64,000 nucleotides of DNA from Herbaspirillum rhizosphaerae (GTDB lineage: Bacteria; Pseudomonadota; Gammaproteobacteria; Burkholderiales; Burkholderiaceae_D): contig NZ_LFLU01000005.1 in NCBI RefSeq assembly GCF_001189965.1, positions 1 to 64,000 of the forward strand, in the 5' to 3' direction. Of the stretch, positions 45,052-54,402 are shown piece by piece; the stretch's first letter is position 1; every line of letters starts with the position of its first letter. The notes beneath the pieces were generated by a model. The model saw nothing but the letters and a program-made list of their open reading frames with translations, did no database searches and was not told the DNA's origin. Position numbers and translations under genes: made by a program.

Positions 45052-45909
45052 ATGTCGTCGCACGTGACCAACAAGTCTCATCGCTCGAACCGCAAACGCC
45101 CGGGCAGCAAAGTCTGGCTGTTTGCGGTGCCGGGCATGACGCTGTTCGCAGCGTTCTGGCTGCTGCCGATGCTGCGTCTGGTCGGCGTCGGCGCCAGCGG
45201 ACCGACGGGTGCGATGGCCTATCTGGCCGTCGTCACCAATCGCCACTATTTGTGGAGCCTGGTGTCGACGCTGGTGCTGTCGGGCGTCGTCACCGTGGCG
45301 ACGCTGGCGATTTCGTCCTTCGTCGGCCTGTTCCTGCAACGCAACCGTTTTCCCGGCAAGCCGCTGCTGCTGGCGATGCTGACGTTTCCGCTGGCCTTCC
45401 CCGGCGTGGTGGTCGGCTTCATGGTCATCATGCTGGCCGGACGCCAGGGGCTGATCGGCGCGCTGACCGACAAGCTGTTCGGTGAATCGCTGGTGTTTGC
45501 CTACTCGCTGGCCGGTTTGTTTTTGGGCTATCTGTATTTTTCGATTCCGCGCGTGATCCTGACGGTGATTGCCGCGGCGGAAAAGCTCGATCCTTCGCTG
45601 GAAGAAGCCGCCCGATCGCTCGGTGCGAATCCGGCGCGGGTATTCCTTGACGTCGTGGTGCCGGCGCTGACGCCTGCGCTGATTTCGTCCGGGGCGATTT
45701 GCTTCGCCACCAGCGTCGGCGCTTTCGGCACCGCGTTCACGCTGGCGACCAATATTGATGTCTTGCCGATGGCGATCTATAACGAATTCACCAGCTACGC
45801 CAATTTTGCAATGTCGGCAGCCTTGTCGATCGTGCTCGGCGTGATCACCTGGATCGCCCTGGCGCTGGCGCGTTCCCTGTCCGGCAGCACTGTGCCGGCG
45901 ACGGCTTAG
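45052..45909 (+). CDS. ABC transporter permease, first subunit
   Basis: A 285-residue membrane permease with about six spans. The EAA-type loop that contacts the ATPase is ...LEEAARSLGANPARVFLDVVVPALTP. It starts 2 nt after the binding-protein stop, so they are one operon. It resembles PhnU/PotB-like permeases by overall layout. It pairs with the next permease. Confidence 0.86.
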   Translation: MSSHVTNKSHRSNRKRPGSKVWLFAVPGMTLFAAFWLLPMLRLVGVGASGPTGAMAYLAVVTNRHYLWSLVSTLVLSGVVTVATLAISSFVGLFLQRNRFPGKPLLLAMLTFPLAFPGVVVGFMVIMLAGRQGLIGALTDKLFGESLVFAYSLAGLFLGYLYFSIPRVILTVIAAAEKLDPSLEEAARSLGANPARVFLDVVVPALTPALISSGAICFATSVGAFGTAFTLATNIDVLPMAIYNEFTSYANFAMSAALSIVLGVITWIALALARSLSGSTVPATA

Positions 45910-45920
45910 GGAGAGAGACT

Positions 45921-46724
45921 GTGAAGCGATCTTTTCGTTTTTATCTGCAACTGGCGTTCACCTTGCTGGTGTGCGCCTTCCTGATCGTGCCGGTGGTGCT
46001 GTCGATGCTGGCCGGCGTGACGGAGAATTTCTTCGTCGGCTTGTCCAGCGGCTTCACCTTGCGCTGGGTGGCGCAGGTGTGGGACACCTACCAGATGACC
46101 ATCTGGCGTTCCATCGTCATCGCGCTGGCCTGCCTGGCGGTGACGCTGGTCGCCGGTGTGCCGCTGGCCTACATGCTGGCGCGCTACAAAGGCGGCAACA
46201 GTCGTCTGGCGCGCGTGTTCGAAGAACTGCTGATGATGCCGGTGGCGGTTCCCGGGCTGGCGACGGCGCTGGCGCTGATCATGGCCTATGGCCAATACCG
46301 CGCGTTTCGCGGCAGCCTGCTGTTCATCCTGGTGGGGCACGTGCTGTTCACGCTGCCGTTCATGGTGCGGCCGGTGCTGGCGGTGATGCAATCGTCGCAA
46401 CTGGCGGTCCTGGAAGAAGCCGCCGCCAGCCTCGGTGCGAGCATGTCGCAGCGCTTCTTCGGCGTGGTGATCCCCAACGTGATGTCCGGCATCCTGGCCG
46501 GTGCGCTGATGGTGGTGACGTTGTCGGTCGGCGAGTTCAACATCACCTGGATGCTGCATACGCCGCTGACCATGACCTTGCCGGTGGGCTTGGCCGACAG
46601 CTACGCCTCGATGCGCCTGGAAGTCGGTTCGGCGTACACCCTGATTTTTCTTTTCATGATTATTCCGCTGCTGATCGCCATGCAATGGGTGACGCAGACT
46701 ACACGCGCACGAGTACGCTTATGA
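45921..46724 (+). CDS. ABC transporter permease, second subunit
   Basis: A 267-residue permease of PhnV/PotC type. The ATPase-contact loop is VLEEAAASLGASMSQRFF. The start codon is GTG, with AGGGAGAGA just upstream. The stop TGA overlaps the ATPase start (ATGA), showing coupling. About six membrane spans. Confidence 0.86.
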   Translation: MKRSFRFYLQLAFTLLVCAFLIVPVVLSMLAGVTENFFVGLSSGFTLRWVAQVWDTYQMTIWRSIVIALACLAVTLVAGVPLAYMLARYKGGNSRLARVFEELLMMPVAVPGLATALALIMAYGQYRAFRGSLLFILVGHVLFTLPFMVRPVLAVMQSSQLAVLEEAAASLGASMSQRFFGVVIPNVMSGILAGALMVVTLSVGEFNITWMLHTPLTMTLPVGLADSYASMRLEVGSAYTLIFLFMIIPLLIAMQWVTQTTRARVRL

Positions 46725-47845
46725 GCAAGCCTTTGAATACAACATCTCCGTCGTTCATGTCCGCCATGTCGGCCCCGCCGCTCTCCATCAGGCTGGTTCA
46801 CTGCGCCAAGACTTTCGGCAATGGCGCGCCTGCGCTGGAACCGATCGACCTGGAAATCCATCCCGGCGAGACGCTGGTCCTGCTCGGACCTTCAGGCTGC
46901 GGCAAGACTACCACCTTGCGGCTGATCGCCGGCCTGGAGTTTCCCGACGCCGGCGGCCGCGTGATGTTCGGCAACGACGACGTGACCGACTTGCCGATCG
47001 AAAAACGCGGCGTCGGCATGGTGTTCCAGAATTACGCCTTGTTTCCCAACATGACGGTCGGCGAGAACATCGCCTACGGCCTCAAGATTCGCAAAATGGC
47101 GTCTGCCGAGCGGCTGGCAAAGATAGAGACGCTGCTGGAAATGGTGCACCTGCAAGGGCTCAGCCATCGGCGCATCGACCAGTTGTCGGGCGGCCAGAAG
47201 CAGCGTGTCGCCCTGGCGCGCGCGCTGGCGGTGGAGCCGAAAGTCTTGCTGCTGGACGAGCCGTTGACGGCGCTCGACGCCAAGCTGCGCGAAACCCTGC
47301 GCGCCGATCTCAATCAGTTGCTGCGCAAGCTCGGCATCACGGCGATTTACGTCACGCACGATCAGGGCGAAGCCATGGCGCTGGGCGACCGCGTGGTGGT
47401 GATGGAACGCGGCAAGATCGCGCAGATCGGCAGTCCGCAGGACATTTACTATCGTCCGGTCAACGCCTTCGTCGCCGACTTCATCGGCACGATGAATCGC
47501 GTCACGGGCATCGGCCGCGCAGGCCAGCTGTCGTTCGCTGCTGGTGCGGTGCCGATGGCGTCGGTGAGGGACAACCAGACCATGACCGCGATGTTCCGTC
47601 CCGAGGACGTCGACATCGTGCCGCTGGAAACCGTCGGCGCGGAAATCTTCGGCGACGTCATGTCGACCTTCTTCATGGGCGATCGCACGCGTTTGCTGGT
47701 GGACATCGGCGACGAGCTGCCGGTGATCGTGGAAACGCGCCGCCGCGGCGTCTGGCATGCAGGCGAACGCATCGGTCTGCGCGTGCCTGAGCATGCCGTC
47801 ATGCAGTTGCCCGGCAAGCCATGGGAAGGGGAGGAGCGTCCATGA
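46721..47845 (+). CDS. ABC transporter ATP-binding protein
   Basis: A 374-residue PotA/PhnT-like ATPase. Walker A GPSGCGKTTTL, Q-loop QNYALFPNMTV, signature LSGGQKQRVALARAL, Walker B VLLLDEPLTALD, and H-loop in YVTHDQGEAMAL are all present. The C-terminal 120 residues form a TOBE domain (RPEDVDIVPLE). The start overlaps the permease stop and the stop overlaps the phosphodiesterase start (both ATGA), so all are translated together. It powers the importer. Confidence 0.92.
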   Translation: MSKPLNTTSPSFMSAMSAPPLSIRLVHCAKTFGNGAPALEPIDLEIHPGETLVLLGPSGCGKTTTLRLIAGLEFPDAGGRVMFGNDDVTDLPIEKRGVGMVFQNYALFPNMTVGENIAYGLKIRKMASAERLAKIETLLEMVHLQGLSHRRIDQLSGGQKQRVALARALAVEPKVLLLDEPLTALDAKLRETLRADLNQLLRKLGITAIYVTHDQGEAMALGDRVVVMERGKIAQIGSPQDIYYRPVNAFVADFIGTMNRVTGIGRAGQLSFAAGAVPMASVRDNQTMTAMFRPEDVDIVPLETVGAEIFGDVMSTFFMGDRTRLLVDIGDELPVIVETRRRGVWHAGERIGLRVPEHAVMQLPGKPWEGEERP

Positions 47846-48660
47846 TCCTCTGTCAAATTTCCGACCTGCACATCAAGGCCGCAGGCAAAAAATCCTACAA
47901 GGTGGTCGATACGGCAGAAAGCCTGCGCCGCTGCATCGCGCAGGTGAATCAACTGAAGCAGCGTCCCGATGCCGTCGTGTTTACGGGCGACCTGGTCGAC
48001 TTCGGCCTGGCGGAAGAGTATGCGATGCTGCGCAGCTTGCTGGCGCCGCTGAGCGTGCCTTACTACCTGCTGCCGGGCAATCACGATGAGCGCCAGGCGC
48101 TGCGTGAGGCATTTCCGGAGCATGCCTATCTGCGGCAGAACAGCGAGCGCATCGAGTACGTCATCGACGATCATGCACTACGCATCGTTGCGCTCGACAC
48201 GGTGATCCCGCGTTCCAGCAACGGCGAGCTTGCGTCTGCCAGCATGGTGTGGCTGGATCGCGTGCTGAGCGAACAGCCGCAGCGCCCGACGGTGATCGTG
48301 ATGCATCATCCGCCGTTCAAAACCGGCATCGGTCACATGGACGATATCGGGCTGGCGAATCCGCAGTTGCTGGAAGAGGTCGTGCGGCGCCATCCGCAGG
48401 TGGAGCGCGTCTTGTGCGGCCATTTGCACCGGCCGATCACTGCGCGTTTCGGCGGCACGATAGCGTCAACCTGCCCGGGCGTGTCGCATCAGGTGATGCT
48501 GGATCTGGATCCGCAGGCGGCGTCGCAGTTCGTCATGGAACCGCCGGGATTCCAGTTGCATCTGTGGGACGGGCAGGCCGGGCTGATCAGTCACACCGCT
48601 TACGTTGGCGAGTTCGACGGGCCGTATCCGTTTTATGACGGCGATAATTTGATTGACTGA
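47842..48660 (+). CDS. Metallophosphoesterase, GpdQ-like phosphodiesterase
   Basis: A 272-residue calcineurin-fold enzyme with all binuclear-metal motifs: ISDLHIK (D/H), GDLVDFG (D), LLPGNHDERQ (N-H-D), VMHHPPF (H) and CGHLHRP (G-H-x-H). The overall layout (RPDAVVFTGDLVDFG, MHHPPFKTGIGHMD) resembles GpdQ, a glycerophosphodiesterase, more than cyclic-nucleotide PDEs such as CpdA, but both remain possible. There is no signal peptide, so it acts in the cytoplasm on what the ABC system imports. GGGGAGGAG lies before the ATG. Confidence 0.85.
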   Translation: MILCQISDLHIKAAGKKSYKVVDTAESLRRCIAQVNQLKQRPDAVVFTGDLVDFGLAEEYAMLRSLLAPLSVPYYLLPGNHDERQALREAFPEHAYLRQNSERIEYVIDDHALRIVALDTVIPRSSNGELASASMVWLDRVLSEQPQRPTVIVMHHPPFKTGIGHMDDIGLANPQLLEEVVRRHPQVERVLCGHLHRPITARFGGTIASTCPGVSHQVMLDLDPQAASQFVMEPPGFQLHLWDGQAGLISHTAYVGEFDGPYPFYDGDNLID

Positions 48661-48714
48661 GTGATCGACTGAATGATCGACTGATCAAGCCATCGCCGGA
48701 CGGCGGCGAGGGGA

Positions 48715-49041
48715 TTACAGCAACGCCAGCTTGAGCGTTGCCGTTTCTTCGTAGTCTTCGCAGCGTTCGTTGATCATGGCGACGCAGAATTGCAGTTCTT
48801 CCACGATGTCCGGTGCGGCGGCGCGCAGTTTGTCGCTGTGCTGGACTTCGATCGTCAGCACTTCATTTTCCTTCAGTACGAATTTGCTCATGCCGTCGTC
48901 ATCGCGCAGGTAGCTGAGGCAGTCGACCCAGGCGTTCATGTTGCGGCCGTAGAAATCGGGAAAACCGAATACTTTCTCGCATTCGCTATGGAAGCTGTCC
49001 CAGTCGGTGATGAGTTCGCCGTTCAGGCGGGCGGTTGGCAT
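48715..49041 (-). CDS. Barstar-family (barnase inhibitor-like) protein
   Basis: A 108-residue barstar-fold protein: SFHSECEKVFGFPDFYGRNM (17-36) and NAWVDCLSYLRD match the barnase-contact helix of barstar. No barnase-like RNase gene is present in the window. It starts 2 nt after exbD, so it belongs to the exbB-exbD transcript. It may inhibit an RNase encoded elsewhere, or have acquired another role; the acidic C-terminal helix (ERCEDYEETATLKL) is normal for the family. Confidence 0.82.
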   Translation of the reverse strand: MPTARLNGELITDWDSFHSECEKVFGFPDFYGRNMNAWVDCLSYLRDDDGMSKFVLKENEVLTIEVQHSDKLRAAAPDIVEELQFCVAMINERCEDYEETATLKLALL

Positions 49042-49043
49042 GA

Positions 49044-49487
49044 TTATTTTTTCTCCGCGCCTGCAGGCGTATCGGGTTTGGGATCGGTGACGAAACCGAG
49101 TTTGTTCAGGCCGTTGCTTTGCGCGGCCGACATCACATCCGCAATCACTTCATAACGCGTGGCTTTGTCGGCGCGCAGTTGGACTTCCGGCTGCGGCTGT
49201 TTGGCGGCGGCCGCGCTCATGCGGTTGGTGAGTTCGGCCAGCGTGACGGGCTGGTCTTGCCAGTACAGTTTGCCGGCGGCATCGATGGCGACGCTGACGG
49301 TCTGCGGCTTTTCCGGCGCCGGCGCGGATTTGGCGGTCGGCAGGTCGAGTTGCAGCGAATGTGTAAACAGCGGCGCCGAGAGGATGAAAATCACCAGCAG
49401 CACCAGCATCACGTCGACCATCGGCGTGACGTTGATCTCTGCCATCGGGCCGGAATGCTGATTGTCGTTGAAGCCGCCGAAGCTCAT
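49044..49487 (-). CDS. exbD: Biopolymer transport protein ExbD/TolR family
   Basis: A 147-residue protein with one transmembrane helix (VDVMLVLLVIFILSAPLFTHS) bearing the essential Asp of EINVTPMVDVMLVLL, and a periplasmic C-terminal domain. With ExbB it uses the proton gradient to energise TonB-dependent receptors or the Tol system. The start overlaps the exbB stop by 4 nt (ATGA). There is no tonB gene next to it, so whether it serves TonB or Tol is not settled by context. Confidence 0.88.
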   Translation of the reverse strand: MSFGGFNDNQHSGPMAEINVTPMVDVMLVLLVIFILSAPLFTHSLQLDLPTAKSAPAPEKPQTVSVAIDAAGKLYWQDQPVTLAELTNRMSAAAAKQPQPEVQLRADKATRYEVIADVMSAAQSNGLNKLGFVTDPKPDTPAGAEKK

Positions 49488-50179
49488 GATTGCCTCTCGC
49501 CGACGCGTTCGCCGGTCGTCAGGTAAGCATGCAGGTCGTGCGCGAAGCCGTCCAGCTCCGCCAGTGTCAGGCGGTTGATGCGCGTGAAGGCGTTATAGGC
49601 CAGCACCGCGGGAATCGCCACCACCAGGCCGAGCGCGGTCATGATCAGTGCTTCGCCGACGGGACCTGCGACCTTGTCGATCTGCACCGTACCGCTGGCC
49701 GATACCGCCGCCAGCGCATGATAAATACCCCAGACCGTACCGAACAGGCCGACGAAGGGCGCCGTCGAACCGACCGAGGCCAGCAGCGTCAGGCCGCGTT
49801 CCAGCCGCGCCGAGACGCGGTTGATTTCACGGCGCAGGGTGCGCGTGATCAGTTCGCCGGGATCGGTGGCGGCATTCAGCGACGGCGCGCCTTGCTGTTT
49901 GGAGGAAATGCTGGCGGCTTCGGACGAGCGCAGCGCCAGGGGAACATAGATTTCTTCGCTGTCGACGGTTTGCATCACGGCAATGGCGTCGGTCAGCGTC
50001 GGCGCTTTCCAGAAGCCGTCCAGCGCGTTGCTGCTGCGGCGGATACGCCAGGAACTCCAGGTTTTGGAAAGAATGTAATACCAGCTGGCGATGGACATCA
50101 GCAGCAAGGCGTAAGCGACGGCATGTGAAATGGCATCGCCTTGTGCCCAGTAATGGGCGAATCCAACGGTTTGTTCCAT
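49484..50179 (-). CDS. exbB: Biopolymer transport protein ExbB/TolQ family
   Basis: A 231-residue inner-membrane protein of the ExbB/TolQ/MotA family with three spans (about 16-38, 134-158, 175-198) and the conserved LTLLASVGSTAPFVGLFGTV and GPVGEALIMTALGLVVAIPAV regions. It forms the proton channel with ExbD. In an operon with exbD and the barstar-like gene. Confidence 0.88.
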   Translation of the reverse strand: MEQTVGFAHYWAQGDAISHAVAYALLLMSIASWYYILSKTWSSWRIRRSSNALDGFWKAPTLTDAIAVMQTVDSEEIYVPLALRSSEAASISSKQQGAPSLNAATDPGELITRTLRREINRVSARLERGLTLLASVGSTAPFVGLFGTVWGIYHALAAVSASGTVQIDKVAGPVGEALIMTALGLVVAIPAVLAYNAFTRINRLTLAELDGFAHDLHAYLTTGERVGERQS

Positions 50180-50313
50180 GGTGTGTTCTCTTGGTTAACG
50201 ACAGAGTTGATGGCAATCCGTTGGAGCGGTCATCCGTCAAAAGATTCTCAGCAGATTTGCGGCGGATCTGATCCGACGCGCGATAGAAACAAGCGCGCCG
50301 GATCGAAGATGAC

Positions 50314-51120
50314 TTACTTCAGTCCCAGCACGTCCTGCATGTCGTACAGGCCGGTCGACTTGTCAGCCAGGAAGCGCGCGGCGCGCAGGCTGCCGTGGGC
50401 GTAGGTGACGCGGCTGGACGATTTGTGGGTGATTTCGATACGCTCGCCGATGCCGGCAAACAGCACGGTATGGTCGCCGACGATGTCGCCGCCGCGGATG
50501 GCGGAGAAGCCGATCGACGACGGATCGCGTTCGCCGGTGATGCCTTCGCGGGCGTAGACGGCGACGTCGTCGAGTTTGACGCCGATGGCGTCGGCAATCA
50601 CTTCGCCCATCTTCAGCGCAGTACCGGACGGTGCATCGACCTTGTGACGATGGTGGGCTTCGATAATTTCAATGTCGTAGCCGTGGGTGAAACTCTTGGC
50701 GGCCATTTCCAGCAGCTTGAGCGTGACGTTGACGCCGATGCTCATGTTGGGCGCCTGCATGATCGCGGTTTTGGTCGCGGCGGCGGCGATGGCGTCCTTG
50801 GCTTCCTGTTCCAGGCCGGTGGTGCCGATGACCATCTTGATGCCGTGCGCGGCGCAGTATTCGGCGTGCTTCAGCGTACCTTCCGGACGCGTGAAGTCGA
50901 TCAGGACGTCGACATCGGCCAGACCTTTGGCCAGGTCGGATTCAATCGCCACGTTGGCGGGCTTGCCGAGGAAAGAGGCAGCATCGGTGCCCAGGCTCGG
51001 CGAGCCCGGCACGTCCAGCGCGCCGGCCAATACCATGTCGTCGGCGTTCTGGATGGCTTCGATCAGCATGCGGCCCATACGGCCGGAAGCGCCGGCTACG
51101 GCGATTTTCAGTGCGCTCAT
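50314..51120 (-). CDS. dapB: 4-Hydroxy-tetrahydrodipicolinate reductase
   Basis: A 268-residue DapB of lysine/diaminopimelate synthesis. NAD(P) motif [10 protein letters not shown] at the N-terminus and the substrate signature [20 protein letters not shown] are exact family matches. It lies between bamE and exbB; the bamE-dapB gap is 14 bp, so they are co-transcribed. Normal length. Confidence 0.95.
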   Translation of the reverse strand: MSALKIAVAGASGRMGRMLIEAIQNADDMVLAGALDVPGSPSLGTDAASFLGKPANVAIESDLAKGLADVDVLIDFTRPEGTLKHAEYCAAHGIKMVIGTTGLEQEAKDAIAAAATKTAIMQAPNMSIGVNVTLKLLEMAAKSFTHGYDIEIIEAHHRHKVDAPSGTALKMGEVIADAIGVKLDDVAVYAREGITGERDPSSIGFSAIRGGDIVGDHTVLFAGIGERIEITHKSSSRVTYAHGSLRAARFLADKSTGLYDMQDVLGLK

Positions 51121-51134
51121 ATTGCTAAATCTTC

Positions 51135-51650
51135 TTACTTGTTCGTGATGGTGGGGGCGATCGGCGTGTCGGACAGCTCAGGCATCGCGCCTTTCTTCGA
51201 ACCGGCGATCAGCGACAGGTATTCCTGCTCGGTCGGCAGGTTGTCGCCGCCTTCGTAGCGGTCCATCAGATTGTCCTTGAAGAACACCGAAACGCGGCTG
51301 CTCATGATTTCGCCGTTGCCCTTGGCCAGGCGGAATTCATAATCCCAGCGGTCCGAGTGGAACACGTCGGTCAGCAGCGGCGTGCCGAGCACGAAGCGAA
51401 CCTGTTCGCGCGTCATGCCGGGTTTGAGCTGGGCGACCATTTCCTTGGAAACGAAGTTGCCTTGCTGGATATCGATACGATAAGGTTTGAAGAAGCCGAA
51501 CAGGCTGCCGTCCTTCTTGATCACATGTACGCCGCTTGCGTCAGCCGATGCTGCGCCTTCTGCCGGTTTGTTAGATGCACAGCCGGACAGCAGGGAGCCC
51601 AGCGCGATCAGCGCGAGGGCGGTAATACGGTAGGAAGGCAACATTCGCAT
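51135..51650 (-). CDS. bamE: Outer-membrane protein assembly factor BamE
   Basis: A 171-residue lipoprotein. Signal and lipobox [12 protein letters not shown], then the SmpA/OmlA domain with [22 protein letters not shown] and [14 protein letters not shown]. It is part of the BAM complex that inserts outer-membrane barrels, here a local partner for the TpsB-porin and LptD. It is divergent from fur, a frequent arrangement in proteobacteria. Confidence 0.93.
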   Translation of the reverse strand: MRMLPSYRITALALIALGSLLSGCASNKPAEGAASADASGVHVIKKDGSLFGFFKPYRIDIQQGNFVSKEMVAQLKPGMTREQVRFVLGTPLLTDVFHSDRWDYEFRLAKGNGEIMSSRVSVFFKDNLMDRYEGGDNLPTEQEYLSLIAGSKKGAMPELSDTPIAPTITNK

Positions 51651-51724
51651 AAAGATTTCAATTGGTTGAGCAATTGTGCTAAAACGCTATATGATAAAGC
51701 AGATAACCCGATTTTTACTGAAAC

Positions 51725-52150
51725 ATGCCTAATAATCCATCCGAACTGAAAGCCAGCGGCCTCAAAGCTACTTTGCCGCGTCTGAAAATCCTGGAAATCT
51801 TCCAAAACACCGAGGTGCGCCACCTCAGTGCCGAAGATGTCTACAAAATCCTGCTGGCCGACAATCTGGACGTGGGACTGGCGACGGTCTACCGCGTGCT
51901 GACTCAGTTCGAGCAGGCCGGCCTGCTGCAGCGCAATCACTTCGAAACCGGCAAGGCCGTGTTCGAACTGAACGAAGGCTCGCACCATGACCATCTGGTC
52001 TGCCTGGATTGCGGCAAGGTCGAAGAATTCTTCGATGCCGAAATCGAAAAGCGCCAGGTCAAGATTGCCCAGGAGCACGGTTTCGAGATTGCCGACCATG
52101 CGCTGGCGCTCTACGGACATTGCCGGGATTGCCAGAAAACCAAGAAGTAA
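51725..52150 (+). CDS. fur: Ferric uptake regulator
   Basis: A 141-residue Fur. HTH within [24 protein letters not shown]; metal-binding [16 protein letters not shown] and the second CxxC at ACRDCQ-like HCRDCQKT. With Fe2+ it represses iron-uptake genes; exbBD and bamE are nearby. The gene is divergent from bamE across 74 bp. A terminator follows at 52196. Confidence 0.95.
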   Translation: MPNNPSELKASGLKATLPRLKILEIFQNTEVRHLSAEDVYKILLADNLDVGLATVYRVLTQFEQAGLLQRNHFETGKAVFELNEGSHHDHLVCLDCGKVEEFFDAEIEKRQVKIAQEHGFEIADHALALYGHCRDCQKTKK

Positions 52151-52195
52151 CCAGGCAGCAGGTTCGGCGTTCAGCAGCAATTCAGCGTCATGTGT

Positions 52196-52233
52196 AAAAA
52201 AGCCATCCGGCGGTAAGGCCGGATGGCTTTTTT
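52196..52233. terminator. Bidirectional terminator between fur and hrcA
   Basis: AGCCATCCGGC pairs with GCCGGATGGCT (52201-52228), with A tract before and T tract after, so it can end both the fur and the hrcA transcripts, which converge here. Confidence 0.92.
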
Positions 52234-52314
52234 ATTGTCGGTCCTGCGCGCGTAAAGTTGGGTAAGGCGTTTGCAACATTCCCGTTGCCTGTCGCCGCGG
52301 CGTTCAGTTATCGC

Positions 52315-53346
52315 TCAATTATTGCTCAGCGCGCTCGACAGCAATTTGGCGGTGATGTCGACAATCGGAATCACGCGTTCGTACGCCATGCGCGTCGGAC
52401 CGATCACGCCCAGCGTGCCGACGATCTTGCCGTTGACTTCATACGGCGCGGTGACGATGCTCATGTCGTCCATCGGCACCAGTTGCGATTCGCCGCCGAT
52501 GAAAATCTGCACGCCGGTGGCCTTGCTCGATACGTCCAGCAACTGCATCAGGCTGGTCTTCTGTTCGAACATGTCGAACAGCTTGCGCAGGGATGTCATG
52601 TTCGACGAGAGGTCGGAGACGCTCAGCAGATTGCGCTCGCCGGAAATCACCACGTTGTCGGATTCGTCCGCCATGGCGTCGCTGCCGGCTTCGACCGCGG
52701 CCTGCATCAGGCTGGTCATGTCGTCGCGCAGCTGGCGCAGTTCGTTCTGCAGGCGCAGGCGCACTTCATCGAAGCCGAGGCCGCCGTAGTGCTGGTTGAT
52801 GTAGTTGGCGGCCTGCACCAGTTGCGACGGCGTGTAGTCGACATCGGTCAGCAGCAGGCGGTTTTGCACATCGCCGCGCGGGCCGACGATCACCAGCAGG
52901 ATGCGTTTTTCGGACAGGCGCAGGAATTCGATTTGCTGGAAAATCGATTCGCGCTTGGGCGTCATGACCACGCCGGCAAATTGCGACAGCGACGACAGCA
53001 CCTGCGCCGCATTGGAAATGATCTTCTGCGGCGAGTTGAGCTGCGAGCGCGATTGCAGTTTGGTTTCCAGCGTCGCTTCGTCGATGGCGTCGATCGACTC
53101 GATGGTCAGCAGCGTGTCGACGAACACGCGATAGCCGCGCGGCGTCGGAATCCGTCCGGCGGAAGTGTGCGGGCTGGCGACGAAGCCCATGTCTTCCAGG
53201 TCGGCCATGACGTTGCGGATAGTCGCCGGCGACAGTTCGAGTCCCGAAATCTTGGAGAGCGCGCGCGAGCCGACCGGCTGGCCGTCGGCGATATACCGTT
53301 CGACCAGTGCCTTGAGCAGGGTTTGAGCGCGATTGTCTAGTTGCAT
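52315..53346 (-). CDS. hrcA: Heat-inducible transcription repressor HrcA
   Basis: A 343-residue HrcA, the repressor of CIRCE-controlled chaperone genes. N-terminal winged HTH ([24 protein letters not shown]) and the [17 protein letters not shown] segment are diagnostic. In betaproteobacteria it usually controls groESL. No CIRCE inverted repeat (TTAGCACTC...GAGTGCTAA) was seen before grpE, dnaK or hrcA in this window. Confidence 0.94.
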   Translation of the reverse strand: MQLDNRAQTLLKALVERYIADGQPVGSRALSKISGLELSPATIRNVMADLEDMGFVASPHTSAGRIPTPRGYRVFVDTLLTIESIDAIDEATLETKLQSRSQLNSPQKIISNAAQVLSSLSQFAGVVMTPKRESIFQQIEFLRLSEKRILLVIVGPRGDVQNRLLLTDVDYTPSQLVQAANYINQHYGGLGFDEVRLRLQNELRQLRDDMTSLMQAAVEAGSDAMADESDNVVISGERNLLSVSDLSSNMTSLRKLFDMFEQKTSLMQLLDVSSKATGVQIFIGGESQLVPMDDMSIVTAPYEVNGKIVGTLGVIGPTRMAYERVIPIVDITAKLLSSALSNN

Positions 53347-53402
53347 GTCTTCATTCTAACGACCCGGCGGCAGGCCTGCCAGCGTCTTCTCATTTATATG
53401 CA

Positions 53403-54092
53403 TCATGCCGCCAGCCAGCTGGCCAGTTCGCTCAGGTCGGCGCAGACCGCATCGGGGCGCACATGGTCGGGCAGCTCGCGTTTGAAACGGTTCATCCAGA
53501 CCGCGCGCAAGCCGGCCTGCTGAGCGCCCAGCACGTCCAGCGTGAGGTCGTCGCCGACGTAGACGGTGTGCTCCGGGGCCACGTCCAGCGCCGTGCAGGC
53601 CGCGTGGAAGATGGTTGGATCGGGTTTTGCCGTGCCGAATTGGTGCGCGGCAATGGAAATCTCGAAATGCTCCGCCAGCCCGATGCGGCCGAGATCGGCA
53701 AAACCGTTGGAGACGGTGCCGAGCCGGACGCGCGGTTTCAGCTGGAGCAAGCCCGGAACCACATCGTCGAAGGGCGTGACCGCATTGCGGCCGGTGGTGA
53801 AAACTTCCATGGCCGGATCGGCGAGCGCCGGATCTTCGCCATGTTCGCTCAGCACCGCGATCAACGCGGCATGGCGCAAGGCCCACAGGTTGATCTTGTA
53901 CTTCGGATCGCTTTTCGCCAGCAGGATGCGGCGTGCGCGCAGGCTTTCTATCGTTTCCCGTTCGACCACATTCGGCGCATGCTGGCGCAGCCAGTCGTAC
54001 AACTGGCTTTCGGCGAGATGCAGCACCGGCTCGATGGCCCACAGCGTATCGTCAAGGTCGAACAGGACCGCCTGTATGTTTGTTTTGTTCAT
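53403..54092 (-). CDS. HAD-superfamily hydrolase (YjjG-like nucleotidase type)
   Basis: A 229-residue haloacid-dehalogenase phosphatase. Motif I VLFDLDDTLW (catalytic Asp), motif II GTVSNG, motif III/IV KPDPTIF and VGDDLTLDVLGA. Long insertions fit the pyrimidine-5'-nucleotidase/phosphoglycolate phosphatase group. I use ATG 54092; TTG 54095 would add one residue. It lies 56 nt upstream of hrcA in the same direction. Its start is 23 bp from a palindromic repeat that fills the space to nadK. Confidence 0.85.
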   Translation of the reverse strand: MNKTNIQAVLFDLDDTLWAIEPVLHLAESQLYDWLRQHAPNVVERETIESLRARRILLAKSDPKYKINLWALRHAALIAVLSEHGEDPALADPAMEVFTTGRNAVTPFDDVVPGLLQLKPRVRLGTVSNGFADLGRIGLAEHFEISIAAHQFGTAKPDPTIFHAACTALDVAPEHTVYVGDDLTLDVLGAQQAGLRAVWMNRFKRELPDHVRPDAVCADLSELASWLAA

Positions 54093-54114
54093 CAAAATCG
54101 ATTCAAAGTCGTCT

Positions 54115-54380
54115 GGGGCCTGTTAACAATGAATTTACGAGATGCGTTTCAGCCAGGCAGTGTGCTGGCAAGGCGCGTGGCGTAGCAGGTGGCGGGCCCA
54201 CCTGCAAGCCATGCAACGCCGCCAGCGCACTGCCTGGCTGAAACCCTTCGGGAACGGCTGCAGGCGTCGCCTGCCGTTGTTGCAGCTCCTTGCCGTAGCA
54301 CCGCTACGACGCGTCGCTGCGCCTAGGCAGTCAACGCCTGCCGCGCGTTCGCATTCGTAAATTCATTGTTAACAGGCCCC
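54115..54380. repeat. Long palindromic repeat, copy B (266 bp, MITE-like)
   Basis: Perfect 26-bp terminal inverted repeats (54115-54140 and 54355-54380, starting GGGGCCTGTTAACAATG). Inside: a 24-bp stem (54146-54169 with 54221-54244, one G-T change), an inner stem GCAGGTGG/CCACCTGC (54185-54205), and hairpins near CGTAG-CACCG-CTACG. The right part carries the core shared with the repeat at 14329-14433 (CGTTGTTGCAGC ... CTGCGCCTAG-n-CAG). It fills the 310-bp gap between the HAD gene and nadK, leaving 22 bp on either side. No protein is encoded. Confidence 0.88.
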
Positions 54381-54402
54381 GAATTATGCTTTAATCCGCA
54401 GC

